From the NCBI GenBank assembly GCA_946414435.1, contig CAMKOM010000011.1:1-64000 (forward strand): a DNA stretch of 64,000 nucleotides, written 5' to 3'. A program made the translations under genes and the position numbers. Source of the DNA: an uncultured Bacteroidota bacterium. Its GTDB lineage: Bacteria; Bacteroidota; Bacteroidia; Bacteroidales; SZUA-534. The notes beneath the pieces were generated by a model, which did no database searches, was not told where the DNA came from, and worked only from the letters and a program-made list of their open reading frames with translations. This document shows, piece by piece, positions 32,508 to 41,268 of this stretch (positions are counted from its first letter, which is position 1; each line of letters starts with the position of its first letter).

Positions 32508-33500
32508 ATGGCAATTTTAGCTTTTCAAAAGCCCGACAGAGTTATAATGCTGGAACAGGACGCCAAGTTCGGCAAGTTCGAGTTCCGTCCGTTGGAGCCT
32601 GGTTATGGTCAGACAATCGGCAATGCCCTGCGTCGCATTTTGTTGTCATCACTTGAAGGTTTTGCTATCACTACAGTCAAAATCGCTGGTGTTGACCACG
32701 AATTTTCCACCATTCCAGGAGTAATGGAAGATGTGACCGAAATCGTTTTGAATCTCAAACAAGTAAGGTTCAAACAACAAATTGAGGATATCGACCATGA
32801 GAAAGTGTCAATATCAGTTTCGGATCAGGAGAAATTCACTGCAGGTGACATTTCACGTTTCCTTAGCGGATTTGAAGTGCTTAACCCGGATCTCGTAATT
32901 TGCAGACTCGATCCTTCAGTTAAGCTCCAGATGGAACTCACAATTAACAAAGGGCGCGGTTATATTCCGTCAGACGAGAATATGCCTGTCGATGCGGAAT
33001 TTGGCGTTATTGCCATTGATTCAATTCATACTCCAATTGTAAATGTGAAGTATGCTGTTGAAAATTACCGAGTTGAACAAAAAACCGACTACGAAAAGTT
33101 GGTGCTTGAAATTAAAACAGATGGTTCAATCCTTCCGAAGGATGCGTTGAATGAAGCAGCAAAAATCCTTATCTATCACTTCATGCTGTTCTCTGACGAG
33201 AAGATTACTCTCGATGCCGGTGAGAAATATCAGACAGAAGAATTTGATGAGGAAATCCTGCATATGCGTCAATTATTGAAAACCAAACTCATCGACATGG
33301 ATTTGTCAGTCAGAGCGCTTAACTGCTTGAAAGCTGCCGATGTTGAGACTTTGGGTGATCTTTGCACATATAACAAGAACGATTTGTTGAAGTTTAGAAA
33401 CTTCGGAAAGAAATCGTTGACCGAGTTGGAGGATTTGCTTGATTCAATGAATCTTACTTTCGGAATGGACATCAGTAAGTATAAACTTGAGAAAGATTAA
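32508..33500 (+). CDS. rpoA: DNA-directed RNA polymerase subunit alpha
   Basis: [36 protein letters not shown]...[24 protein letters not shown] at 32508. Confidence 0.98.
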   Translation: MAILAFQKPDRVIMLEQDAKFGKFEFRPLEPGYGQTIGNALRRILLSSLEGFAITTVKIAGVDHEFSTIPGVMEDVTEIVLNLKQVRFKQQIEDIDHEKVSISVSDQEKFTAGDISRFLSGFEVLNPDLVICRLDPSVKLQMELTINKGRGYIPSDENMPVDAEFGVIAIDSIHTPIVNVKYAVENYRVEQKTDYEKLVLEIKTDGSILPKDALNEAAKILIYHFMLFSDEKITLDAGEKYQTEEFDEEILHMRQLLKTKLIDMDLSVRALNCLKAADVETLGDLCTYNKNDLLKFRNFGKKSLTELEDLLDSMNLTFGMDISKYKLEKD

Positions 33501-33505
33501 TAACG

Positions 33506-34018
33506 ATGAGACACAATAAAGGTTTTAATCATTTAGGCAGACAAGAGGGGCACAGAGATGCCATGTTGTCGAATATGGCTAACTCGTTGATTCTGCACAA
33601 ACGTATTTCAACAACTGTTGCAAAAGCAAAGGCTTTGAAAATGTACGTTGAACCCCTGATTACAAAATCAAAAGTTGACTCGACACACTCACGTCGCGTC
33701 GTATTCAGCTATCTTCAGAACAAAGAAGGTGTTACCGAGCTTTTCCGTGAGGTAGCAGCTAAGGTTGCGAACCGTCCGGGTGGATACACCAGAATTCTGA
33801 AAACAGGTACTCGTGTTGGCGATAGCGCAGAAATGTGCATCATTGAGTTGGTTGATTTCAATACCAATTACACTCAGGAATCGAATGCGGCAGCACAGAA
33901 AACTACCCGCCGCCGTCGCGCACCGAAGAAAAAAGCTGATGCTGCAGAGGTTGTTGCTGACGCAGTTGAGGTTAAAGAAGAAGCTGCAGCTCCTGCCGAA
34001 GAGACAAAAGCAGAGTAA
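33506..34018 (+). CDS. rplQ: 50S ribosomal protein L17 with low-complexity A/E/K C-terminal tail
   Basis: [42 protein letters not shown]; tail [38 protein letters not shown]. Confidence 0.97.
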   Translation: MRHNKGFNHLGRQEGHRDAMLSNMANSLILHKRISTTVAKAKALKMYVEPLITKSKVDSTHSRRVVFSYLQNKEGVTELFREVAAKVANRPGGYTRILKTGTRVGDSAEMCIIELVDFNTNYTQESNAAAQKTTRRRRAPKKKADAAEVVADAVEVKEEAAAPAEETKAE

Positions 34019-34044
34019 GCCGCACTTACCTATAAAACAAAAAG

Positions 34045-34066
34045 GGCCGCTTAAGCGGCCTTTTTT
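34045..34066 (+). terminator. Rho-independent terminator of the ribosomal cluster
   Basis: GGCCGCTTAAGCGGCC followed by TTTTTT. Confidence 0.93.
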
Positions 34067-34093
34067 GTTTTGGTATATGACGATAATAAGCGA

Positions 34094-34870
34094 TTATTCG
34101 CCTTCGTGGTCGTCGGTAATGAAGGGCTCAATCACATCGACATTGGTTTCGGCAATGATTGGCAGCCCCTTGTATCGCAGCAGCAGCTGGCAGATGGTGA
34201 CAACATCGTTGATGCAGTACTCGCTGATGCCCTCGATGTTGTGGTCATCCCAAAACGCGTGCCCTACCATACTGCCGTCCATATTCTCTTTCGGTGACGG
34301 CAGATAGAAGATGTTGGCAAGAAGGTCGAGCGAAGTGTAGTGCTTGTAGTCGCCAAAACGCCATAGTTCGAGCGTGTCGATATTGGTTATTTCCCACGGT
34401 TTCTTGCCCGCGCAATCGAGTATCTTTGGTATCGGCAGACCATTTACTAGCAGTCGGCGGCAGATGTATGGGAAATCGAATTCCTTGCCGTTGTGGGCGC
34501 AGAGCATATGCTTGTCTTTGTTGAAATGCTTGCTCAACAACGCAGAAAATGCCTTTAGAATCATCTTCTCGTTGCTACCGCAGAACGATTTTACACGGAA
34601 GTGTCGTTCGCCGTCCTCAGTGACAATGAACCCTGCAGAGATGCAGACTATTTTCCCGAATTCAGCCCAGATGCCGGCTTTTTCATAAAGTTCTTCGGGC
34701 GTTTTACGCTCTTTCTCCATGCTCCACGCCATCTTCTTGGCCCACAACTCTTTGGCGCGTTCGTCAAGTTGGCTGTATGACGGCACTTGCGCAACGGTCT
34801 CAATGTCGATGAATAGGATGTTTTCCTCTTTTATTTTGTCTAACATTCTTAAAACCAAATTACTCGGCAA
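34094..34870 (-). CDS. 3'-5' exonuclease, PolB exonuclease-like (DEDDy)
   Basis: ExoI-like FIDIET, ExoII-like AHNGKEFDFPYICRR, ExoIII-like EYCINDVVTI. Confidence 0.85.
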   Translation of the reverse strand: MPSNLVLRMLDKIKEENILFIDIETVAQVPSYSQLDERAKELWAKKMAWSMEKERKTPEELYEKAGIWAEFGKIVCISAGFIVTEDGERHFRVKSFCGSNEKMILKAFSALLSKHFNKDKHMLCAHNGKEFDFPYICRRLLVNGLPIPKILDCAGKKPWEITNIDTLELWRFGDYKHYTSLDLLANIFYLPSPKENMDGSMVGHAFWDDHNIEGISEYCINDVVTICQLLLRYKGLPIIAETNVDVIEPFITDDHEGE

Positions 34871-34947
34871 TATAACTCTTTTTTGTAATAGACGGTTAAG
34901 TTTTGTTTAGGAGACGCTGTGTGTGTGCATGCAAAACTTAAAAAAAA

Positions 34948-34965
34948 GCGCACCCGAAGGTGCGC
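34948..34965 (-). terminator. Rho-independent terminator with TTCG tetraloop
   Basis: Minus strand: GCGCACC-TTCG-GGTGCGC followed by TTTTTTT. Confidence 0.88.
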
Positions 34966-34995
34966 CCCACATAATGGTTAGGTTAGTAAATGCGA

Positions 34996-36168
34996 CTATT
35001 CTTTAATAACCCTCGGTTGATACTCAAATAACGATTGGTTTTTGCGAAGTTCGTTGACATTCAGGTTGGAACGTACCCCGCCTCTGGGATTTGTAAACTT
35101 CACGTAAAAATTTTCAAGGTCAGGCACAACGTAGGAGAAGGATGCGACAGAAGGAGGCATAGGCTCAAATTCCATTAGAAATGTAAGAAAATCGCCTGAA
35201 TATCCGTCTACCCAAAATAATTCATCCATAGGCAGATTACCGCCACCAAACCGTTTGAGTTTGTATTGGTTTCCGCGATTGTCGACAAGCATTGTTCCAG
35301 ATCTTACAGAGTAGTATTCGCTCATTGAATTTTGTTCGTGGGCAATAGCAATATAGGTTGCCTCGGGCGTGTTCCATATGGCCATAGTGCCTTCGTTGAC
35401 AGGTTTTATAAGGTGCACGTCTTTGTAGCGTTGCCAAGTATCCCAGTTGTCACTATCATATTTTTTGCCTTTACTTATAAATGTTGGTGATTTGATTTGC
35501 GGAACGTCATCGTACTCTTTTTCGGCTTTATTTTCTCGTGTTAAAACATACTCGACTCCACCCCGCAACGACCATATAGGAACAGTATATATTGACACAC
35601 GTTCGGTGGTTTCAGGAAGTTTCGGAAAATAAATTTTTAAATCGAGGACATCGCCCTTTTTAGCTTTTAAGCCAAAGTGCTTCCTCATACATTCGGGCTC
35701 AGTTCGTCTGATTCGATAATTTACACCCGTCTCCAAATCGACAATGGCTGTCTCCTGCATTGCCAGGAAAAGGTTGGTTACTTCGTCGGCTGGCATTGTG
35801 AAGTAGCAGTGCAACACGGTTTCGTCGTTTTCAATAGCCAACATCCAATTGATAACAACCAAGTTAGCGTTTTGGTTATTGATAGTTGCATCTCGCATAC
35901 CAGGGAACAAAGAGTCGTAATAATCGCTGCTGATGACAGGTGCTTTAACCCAGCAAGTGTCTTTAATCCAACTGTTTTCGGTGTATGGCCATCTAACGGA
36001 TGTCATTGCGTATTCATTGTTTTCTTCATCGGTATAAGAAGTAGTAACTGGTGGAGGGCTGACCGTCATACAACATCTGCTTTTGTAGAGAATAGTTTGG
36101 TTTTCTGATTGAGCCACAACGTTGGCGCAAAATAGTGCCATAAAGCTTAAAATTGTTATTTTCTTCAT
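34996..36168 (-). CDS. Exported hypothetical protein
   Basis: Signal peptide MKKITILSFMALFCANVVAQ; no recognised domain; downstream of the sigma/anti-sigma pair on the same strand. Confidence 0.6.
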   Translation of the reverse strand: MKKITILSFMALFCANVVAQSENQTILYKSRCCMTVSPPPVTTSYTDEENNEYAMTSVRWPYTENSWIKDTCWVKAPVISSDYYDSLFPGMRDATINNQNANLVVINWMLAIENDETVLHCYFTMPADEVTNLFLAMQETAIVDLETGVNYRIRRTEPECMRKHFGLKAKKGDVLDLKIYFPKLPETTERVSIYTVPIWSLRGGVEYVLTRENKAEKEYDDVPQIKSPTFISKGKKYDSDNWDTWQRYKDVHLIKPVNEGTMAIWNTPEATYIAIAHEQNSMSEYYSVRSGTMLVDNRGNQYKLKRFGGGNLPMDELFWVDGYSGDFLTFLMEFEPMPPSVASFSYVVPDLENFYVKFTNPRGGVRSNLNVNELRKNQSLFEYQPRVIKE

Positions 36169-36187
36169 TTTAGTACGGATTTAATGA

Positions 36188-37144
36188 TTAGTAATATGTA
36201 TTGAAGCTTGCAAACGTCAAGTCATTGTAGAACTGTTGGAAACAATCTGATTTATATTCAATGTCAATTAGTGCGTGGACGCTGTAAATCATCACATTAG
36301 AGTTTCCTATCTGCTCGGCTATCCAAAGATAGTTCAGCCCGTTTTGCTCATCGTCGATGCTGAAGAATACCTGCTGCTCGGAGTTGTTGAAAATGTAGCC
36401 AGGTGTAGTGTTGGAGTATTTGCTGGCCATTAGCACAAAAAGTCCGAGTACATCGTAATCTTCTTTGACAGGGAACACATAGAAAGACTCATCAAACAGG
36501 GTGTCGCTGGCGATTGAACACTCTGATTTTATTTTGTTTACGCCTTGAAATTCAGCCATTTTAAAGATAAACTCATCCATTAGAGCTGGGTCAAGATAGG
36601 TATCATTGCCTTTGGGCTGCCTTTCGGCATAATTGCTGTTGGCTTCATCTTGTGAAACCGCATTGTCAATAGTTGCGCTATCGGCGACAACGGTTGTTGG
36701 CTCGTTTTCAGCATAGAGCGGCCTTTCCATTCTCAAATTCGGATTCGGTGCCGGTTGAGTCGCGGGTTTCGGCTTTGCGGCAGGTGTTGCCTTTGTCTTG
36801 GGTGCCTCAACTTTTGGTTTGGGAATCGCAACGGGGTCTGCCACCGAGTCGGTCTCGGCAATATCAGTTGGTTGTTTTTCAGGGTTTTTAGGAACAACAA
36901 TTTCAGCAATCGGTGTCGATTCCACAACTGTCTTGTCGGCAAACAGAATCGCGCTTCCGATTCCGGCCACAAGTGCAATGCAAGCCGCAGCAGCCACCCA
37001 ACGCCACAATTTTATGGTCTTGGGTTCGGCCTCAATCTTGCCCATAACGCTGTCGAAGAAGTCGTCGGGCACCGTTGGCGCAGTCCGTTTTTCCTCGCGC
37101 CGGCGCAAGGCCTCGCGAATGTCGTTATCGTTAAACTTGTTCAT
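36188..37144 (-). CDS. Anti-sigma-factor-like single-pass membrane protein
   Basis: Cytoplasmic N-term DDFFDSVMGKIEAEP, TM WVAAAACIALVAGIGSAILFA, P/A/K-rich linker; starts inside the end of the ECF sigma gene. Confidence 0.65.
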   Translation of the reverse strand: MNKFNDNDIREALRRREEKRTAPTVPDDFFDSVMGKIEAEPKTIKLWRWVAAAACIALVAGIGSAILFADKTVVESTPIAEIVVPKNPEKQPTDIAETDSVADPVAIPKPKVEAPKTKATPAAKPKPATQPAPNPNLRMERPLYAENEPTTVVADSATIDNAVSQDEANSNYAERQPKGNDTYLDPALMDEFIFKMAEFQGVNKIKSECSIASDTLFDESFYVFPVKEDYDVLGLFVLMASKYSNTTPGYIFNNSEQQVFFSIDDEQNGLNYLWIAEQIGNSNVMIYSVHALIDIEYKSDCFQQFYNDLTFASFNTYY

Positions 37145-37718
37145 TTTCTTTATGTTTTATCATTATCAATAACTTTTTCCGTATCCGGTGCAGCCTGACT
37201 GCCAGCGCGTTGGCTTCGGCATCCATTACGTAGGCAATCTCTTGCAAGGGCTTGTCTTCGTAATAATAGAGTTGCACCAGCATCCGCTCGTCGGGCGGCA
37301 GATGGTCGAGTGCATTTTCCATCAGACTGATGCGCTCCTCGCGGCCTGTCGAGAGTTCTTCGTCGGCAATGTCGCTGTCGGCAATCTGCGCATCGTCAAT
37401 GTCAATCCAACGTAACTTGCGGCGTTTCAGATGGTTAATTGATTCGTTGTAGGCAATGCGGCTGATCCAAGTCATGAACGACGCACGGCCTTCGAATGTT
37501 TCTATCTTGCCGAATGCCTTGACAAAAGTGTTTTGTGCCAACTCCTCGGCATCGGCTCGGTTGCTCACCATTCGCACCGTAAAATCAAGAACTTGTTGCG
37601 AGTATTGATTCACAAAGTATGCGTACTCAGCCGCGGCCGCACGGTGGTTGCCGGCATCCAAATAACCGGTAATCCGGCTGATGCGCCTTTGTTCGTCGAT
37701 GTTCGCCTTTTGAATCAT
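37131..37718 (-). CDS. ECF RNA polymerase sigma factor (ORF track extends to 37766)
   Basis: Region 2 (NRADAEELAQNTFVKAFGKIETFEGRASFMTWISRIAYNESINHLKRRK) and region 4 (LPPDERMLVQLYYYEDKPLQEIAYVMDAEANALAVRLHRIRKKL). Confidence 0.92.
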   Translation of the reverse strand: MIQKANIDEQRRISRITGYLDAGNHRAAAAEYAYFVNQYSQQVLDFTVRMVSNRADAEELAQNTFVKAFGKIETFEGRASFMTWISRIAYNESINHLKRRKLRWIDIDDAQIADSDIADEELSTGREERISLMENALDHLPPDERMLVQLYYYEDKPLQEIAYVMDAEANALAVRLHRIRKKLLIMIKHKENEQV

Positions 37719-37844
37719 TCTGCCCTTTAGACAACGGCTTTCGTGAAATATTACACGGTGCCGCATTTTTTTTTGAAGTTTTTACAAAAAAAGTGTTTTG
37801 TTAAACAGCTCCAACGATTCGATCAGTGGTTGCTTGTTTTTTTA

Positions 37845-37874
37845 TTGACCGATATTAAAAAAGAGATACTTTTG
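37845..37874 (+). promoter_or_regulatory. ssrA promoter (TTG-N19-TACTTTTG)
   Basis: TTG at 37845-37847, 19-bp spacer, TACTTTTG at 37867-37874, tmRNA 5' end at about 37887. Confidence 0.65.
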
Positions 37875-37886
37875 CACATTCATTTT

Positions 37887-38278
37887 GGGGTTGATTGGAT
37901 TTGACAGCAAGATGAAAAGGTGGGTAAGCACGTCGGGCGCAGTGAAACCGGCCCGTAAATCCCGGACACAAAACTATAACTGGCGAAAATTCTTACGCTC
38001 TTGCCGCCTAATCGAAGTATAGTAGATTGGCCTAATCCCGGTTCAAGGAGCTGGGACAAGACGCATCGCGGAAGCCCTTGTCTTGAGGCTCGCCGATTCT
38101 GATGTGCAGCAATTCGGGACTGGCTCGCATTAGCCTCGTAATGCGGGTGAGATTTTGAGGATAAGGTGCTGGTAGGTGGCTTTGATCCGGCCAGCGCACG
38201 AAAACCAAGTCGGAGCTAAGCGTGTAGAAAGCTCATGGTTTCCTTGTTTGGACCCGGGTTCAAATCCCGGCAGCTCCA
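37887..38278 (+). ncRNA. ssrA: tmRNA; tag peptide (A)GENSYALAA*
   Basis: 5' GGGGTTGATTGGATTTGACAG and 3' GGACCCGGGTTCAAATCCCGGCAGCTCCA pair as the tRNA-like domain; tag ORF GGC GAA AAT TCT TAC GCT CTT GCC GCC TAA at 37982-38011. Confidence 0.96.
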
Positions 38279-38308
38279 CGAAGCGCCTTTTTCGGGCGCT
38301 TTTTTTTA
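38279..38308 (+). terminator. Rho-independent terminator after ssrA
   Basis: GAAGCGCC-ttttt-CGGGCGCTTTTTTTT. Confidence 0.85.
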
Positions 38309-38505
38309 GATCACGATTGGTAACAAAATGTATGGAACCTTTAATGTATGCCCGGTTTCGTTCGTGATTTCATGGAATGTATATCATCTTTTTTTTCTTA
38401 GAACATGTTTGTTATTAGTGTGTGGGATGGAATACCATTTTTGTAGAGTGTGGTGTCCAAATATTAGTTTTTTCATAAAAGTAAAATTATATACATAAAA
38501 GTTTG

Positions 38506-38540
38506 TGATATTGTATATCCGAAAAAATGATATTGTATAT
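38506..38540 (+). promoter_or_regulatory. Pair of 13-bp direct repeats TGATATTGTATAT, 22 bp apart, in the AT-rich leader of the secreted-protein cluster
   Basis: Exact copies at 38506-38518 and 38528-38540, 73 bp before the first ATG. Confidence 0.5.
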
Positions 38541-38612
38541 TAAAAATAATTATATCTTTATGTCTTTACCAATGTTTTTTGTCGGGTGGATTATTGAAAT
38601 ACTTTTTGTAAG

Positions 38613-39533
38613 ATGAAGAAATTGCTAGGCATGTCAATGGCTCTGCTATTATTCTGCTTGATGGCGAGCGCGGAAGATGTATCGAACAAGATGGATGAAA
38701 TAATGTCGCTAATGCGCAACAATGAAGTTGTAAGGTATGAATACGATTATTTTACTGCTCCGGGGAATGCCGTATCAACAATTGTGTCAGCAGGGAGATA
38801 TTATACTGACAGTTTGCCCAAAATCAGATGCCAGGCGTACAAATATGCGTCAGTGGCCGCATTGCAAAGTGGAAGCGATTCGGCCAAAATGATGGTTGTT
38901 GAAGATTTGTTGAGGTCATGTGATGATTCGTCGAGCATTGTGGTTCAGAATGCTTGGCAGGAATTGACAAAATTCGATAAGAAGTATTATACGGAAGAAT
39001 CAAAACGTAGGCTTGAGCATATCATTGATGATGGTAAGTTTTTCTCAGAAAGGTTTTTCCTGATAGGAGGTTATGTGGGATCGGAAAATATGGTTTCGAT
39101 ATTGAAGAACAGACGAGCTCTATGTGAAAAGAATCTGCAATGGTATGTTGATGTGGCATTGTGCAGATTGAATGATAATTCATCGGTTCAGACGATACTC
39201 ACTCGTCTTTCAAAGATCAGGCCATCGTTGGATTTTGTAGACTTGCTTCTGCCAGACTTGCTTTATACGCGGCAGCGCGAGATTTATGATTGGATAATAA
39301 AAGAAGCGATGACGGATGAATGTAAGTGTGTGAGTCGCAGCCCTGTTAGTGAGCGGCAAATACCATGCGCTTATTATATTATGTATGAGATTGCTGATTA
39401 TATAGATGGTTTTCCTATCGAGAGGGATGAAGATGGGGAAAAGGATGATGATTTTTCGAAATCGGACATTAAAAATATGCGCACATGGTTAGGTGCGAAT
39501 TTGAATTATAGAATAATTGATGCTGGTTACTAA
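38613..39533 (+). CDS. Exported hypothetical protein, possibly HEAT-like helical repeats; first gene of the secreted cluster
   Basis: Signal peptide MKKLLGMSMALLLFCLMASA; helical Leu-rich body. Confidence 0.65.
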   Translation: MKKLLGMSMALLLFCLMASAEDVSNKMDEIMSLMRNNEVVRYEYDYFTAPGNAVSTIVSAGRYYTDSLPKIRCQAYKYASVAALQSGSDSAKMMVVEDLLRSCDDSSSIVVQNAWQELTKFDKKYYTEESKRRLEHIIDDGKFFSERFFLIGGYVGSENMVSILKNRRALCEKNLQWYVDVALCRLNDNSSVQTILTRLSKIRPSLDFVDLLLPDLLYTRQREIYDWIIKEAMTDECKCVSRSPVSERQIPCAYYIMYEIADYIDGFPIERDEDGEKDDDFSKSDIKNMRTWLGANLNYRIIDAGY

Positions 39534-39534
39534 A

Positions 39535-41268
39535 ATGCACCTTAAGAGTTTATTTGTCTTTTTGTCAATGATGTTACCATATATGTTGTATTCACAAGAA
39601 TTATCTGGAATTACAGAGAATGAGCCGGTTACAATAAACGGCGGCATCAATGTGAATGGAGTGTTTTATCATAGCAAAGACACATTGGCAACGCGGGAAC
39701 CATTCTCTTATGTTGTGTCTGGCAATATCAATTTGAATCTGTATAATGTGGTCAACTGCCCGATAACTTTTACGTATTCAAACTATAAAGCCAATTGGTC
39801 GCAACCATTCAACTTCAATCAATTCGGGATGACACCATCATATAAATGGATAAAAACATATATCGGATATAACTCAATGTCGTTTTCCGACTATACATTA
39901 AGTGGGCACCAGTTTTTGGGCTTTGGGATAGAAGTCTCTCCCGATATTCCTTGGAAATACGCTGCAATGTACGGACGATTGTTAAAACCTGTTGAGGAAG
40001 ACACCACAAATGAATACAACATTCCAGCATATGCAAGATATGGTTATGCTACAAGCGTTGAGTATTCGGGTTATGGCAACATTAAACTTGTTTTGTTTAA
40101 AGCGTGGGATGATGAAGGCTCTTTGTCAGAACAACCTGTTAAAACCCTGCTTTATCCTAAAAGCAATCTGGCGTTAAGTATAAGCGTGTCAGAGCCTATA
40201 GGAGAGCGCTTGATGTTTGACGGGGAATTTTCCACTTCGGCTTTGAATGCCGATACAAGAAACAAAGAAGAAAAAGATGGCGAGCATATTTTCAAGGTTA
40301 CAAGATTTTTACAAAAAAACACAATATCAACAGTGTATTATTGCGCATACAAGGGGGCTTTGAAATATACGGGTAACGGGTACGGACTTGGAGTTTCATA
40401 CGAAAGAGTAAATCCTGGATACGAGACATTGGGAGCGTACTATTTTACAAATGATTTCGAGAATATTACGTTCGATGCATCAACAACTTTGCTGAAAGAG
40501 ACATTGAACATAAACGGCCGAATAGGATTGCAACGCGATGATCTAGATGGAACAAATTCTTCGAACACAACTAAGATCGTCGGAAGCCTGAATATGCAGT
40601 ATGTCATGAGTCAAAAAACATGTTTATCGCTGAATTACTCGAATTTTACTGGCTATACATTTATTAAAAGTGAATTTGATGACATTAACGCAACCGATCC
40701 ATACCAAAACGTTGATACGCTGAAGTTTACGCAGATTAATCAGTCTGTTTCAGCCAATATATCGCACCGGTTGGGAAATGTTGAGAACAAAGATCTACAA
40801 CAAACAATAAATGTCAACGCAACCTTTCAGAATCAGACTATGCAACAAAACAAATTGCATACACCGGGAACAAGATTTTACAACGGGAATGTTTCTTACA
40901 ATGTGAACGTGCAAAATTTGAAGCTGGGAATGTTCTGTTCTTTAAATGCCAACTACAGCGAGATCCCAGATATGGATGACGCCTTCACTATTGGCCCTAC
41001 GATAGGAGGCAACAAAAATTGGTTTGATGATAAATTGAAGTTAACAGTTTCCATGTCATATAACGATGAACTGATAACCAAAAACAATTCGGAAGTATGG
41101 ATATTCAGGGCAGGATGTTCTTATAAATTAAAGGAACATCATCAATTTGACATGTCGTTTTCAGAACAAAACAGACAAGCAAAAGATCAGGGAAGAGTCA
41201 ACGACCTGACATTTACTATAGGATATAAGTATAACTTTAATGTTAAATACAGTGAGATTTTCAAGTAA
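39535..41268 (+). CDS. Putative outer-membrane beta-barrel protein
   Basis: Signal peptide MHLKSLFVFLSMMLPYMLYSQ; alternating strands (ISVSEPIGERLMFDGEFSTSAL, GLGVSYERVNPGYETLGAYYF, KLTVSMSYNDELITK, FTIGYKYNFNVKYSEIFK). ATG at 39535 is 1 nt after the previous stop codon. Confidence 0.65.
   Translation: MHLKSLFVFLSMMLPYMLYSQELSGITENEPVTINGGINVNGVFYHSKDTLATREPFSYVVSGNINLNLYNVVNCPITFTYSNYKANWSQPFNFNQFGMTPSYKWIKTYIGYNSMSFSDYTLSGHQFLGFGIEVSPDIPWKYAAMYGRLLKPVEEDTTNEYNIPAYARYGYATSVEYSGYGNIKLVLFKAWDDEGSLSEQPVKTLLYPKSNLALSISVSEPIGERLMFDGEFSTSALNADTRNKEEKDGEHIFKVTRFLQKNTISTVYYCAYKGALKYTGNGYGLGVSYERVNPGYETLGAYYFTNDFENITFDASTTLLKETLNINGRIGLQRDDLDGTNSSNTTKIVGSLNMQYVMSQKTCLSLNYSNFTGYTFIKSEFDDINATDPYQNVDTLKFTQINQSVSANISHRLGNVENKDLQQTINVNATFQNQTMQQNKLHTPGTRFYNGNVSYNVNVQNLKLGMFCSLNANYSEIPDMDDAFTIGPTIGGNKNWFDDKLKLTVSMSYNDELITKNNSEVWIFRAGCSYKLKEHHQFDMSFSEQNRQAKDQGRVNDLTFTIGYKYNFNVKYSEIFK

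Noticed and set aside
33870-34018. Low-complexity A/E/K tail of L17 as a novel domain or frameshift product
   Set aside because: In frame, normal stop codon and terminator; charged C-terminal tails on L17 are usual in Bacteroidetes.
38176-38367. 63-aa ORF over the tmRNA 3' end
   Set aside because: Lies within the ssrA tRNA-like domain and terminator.
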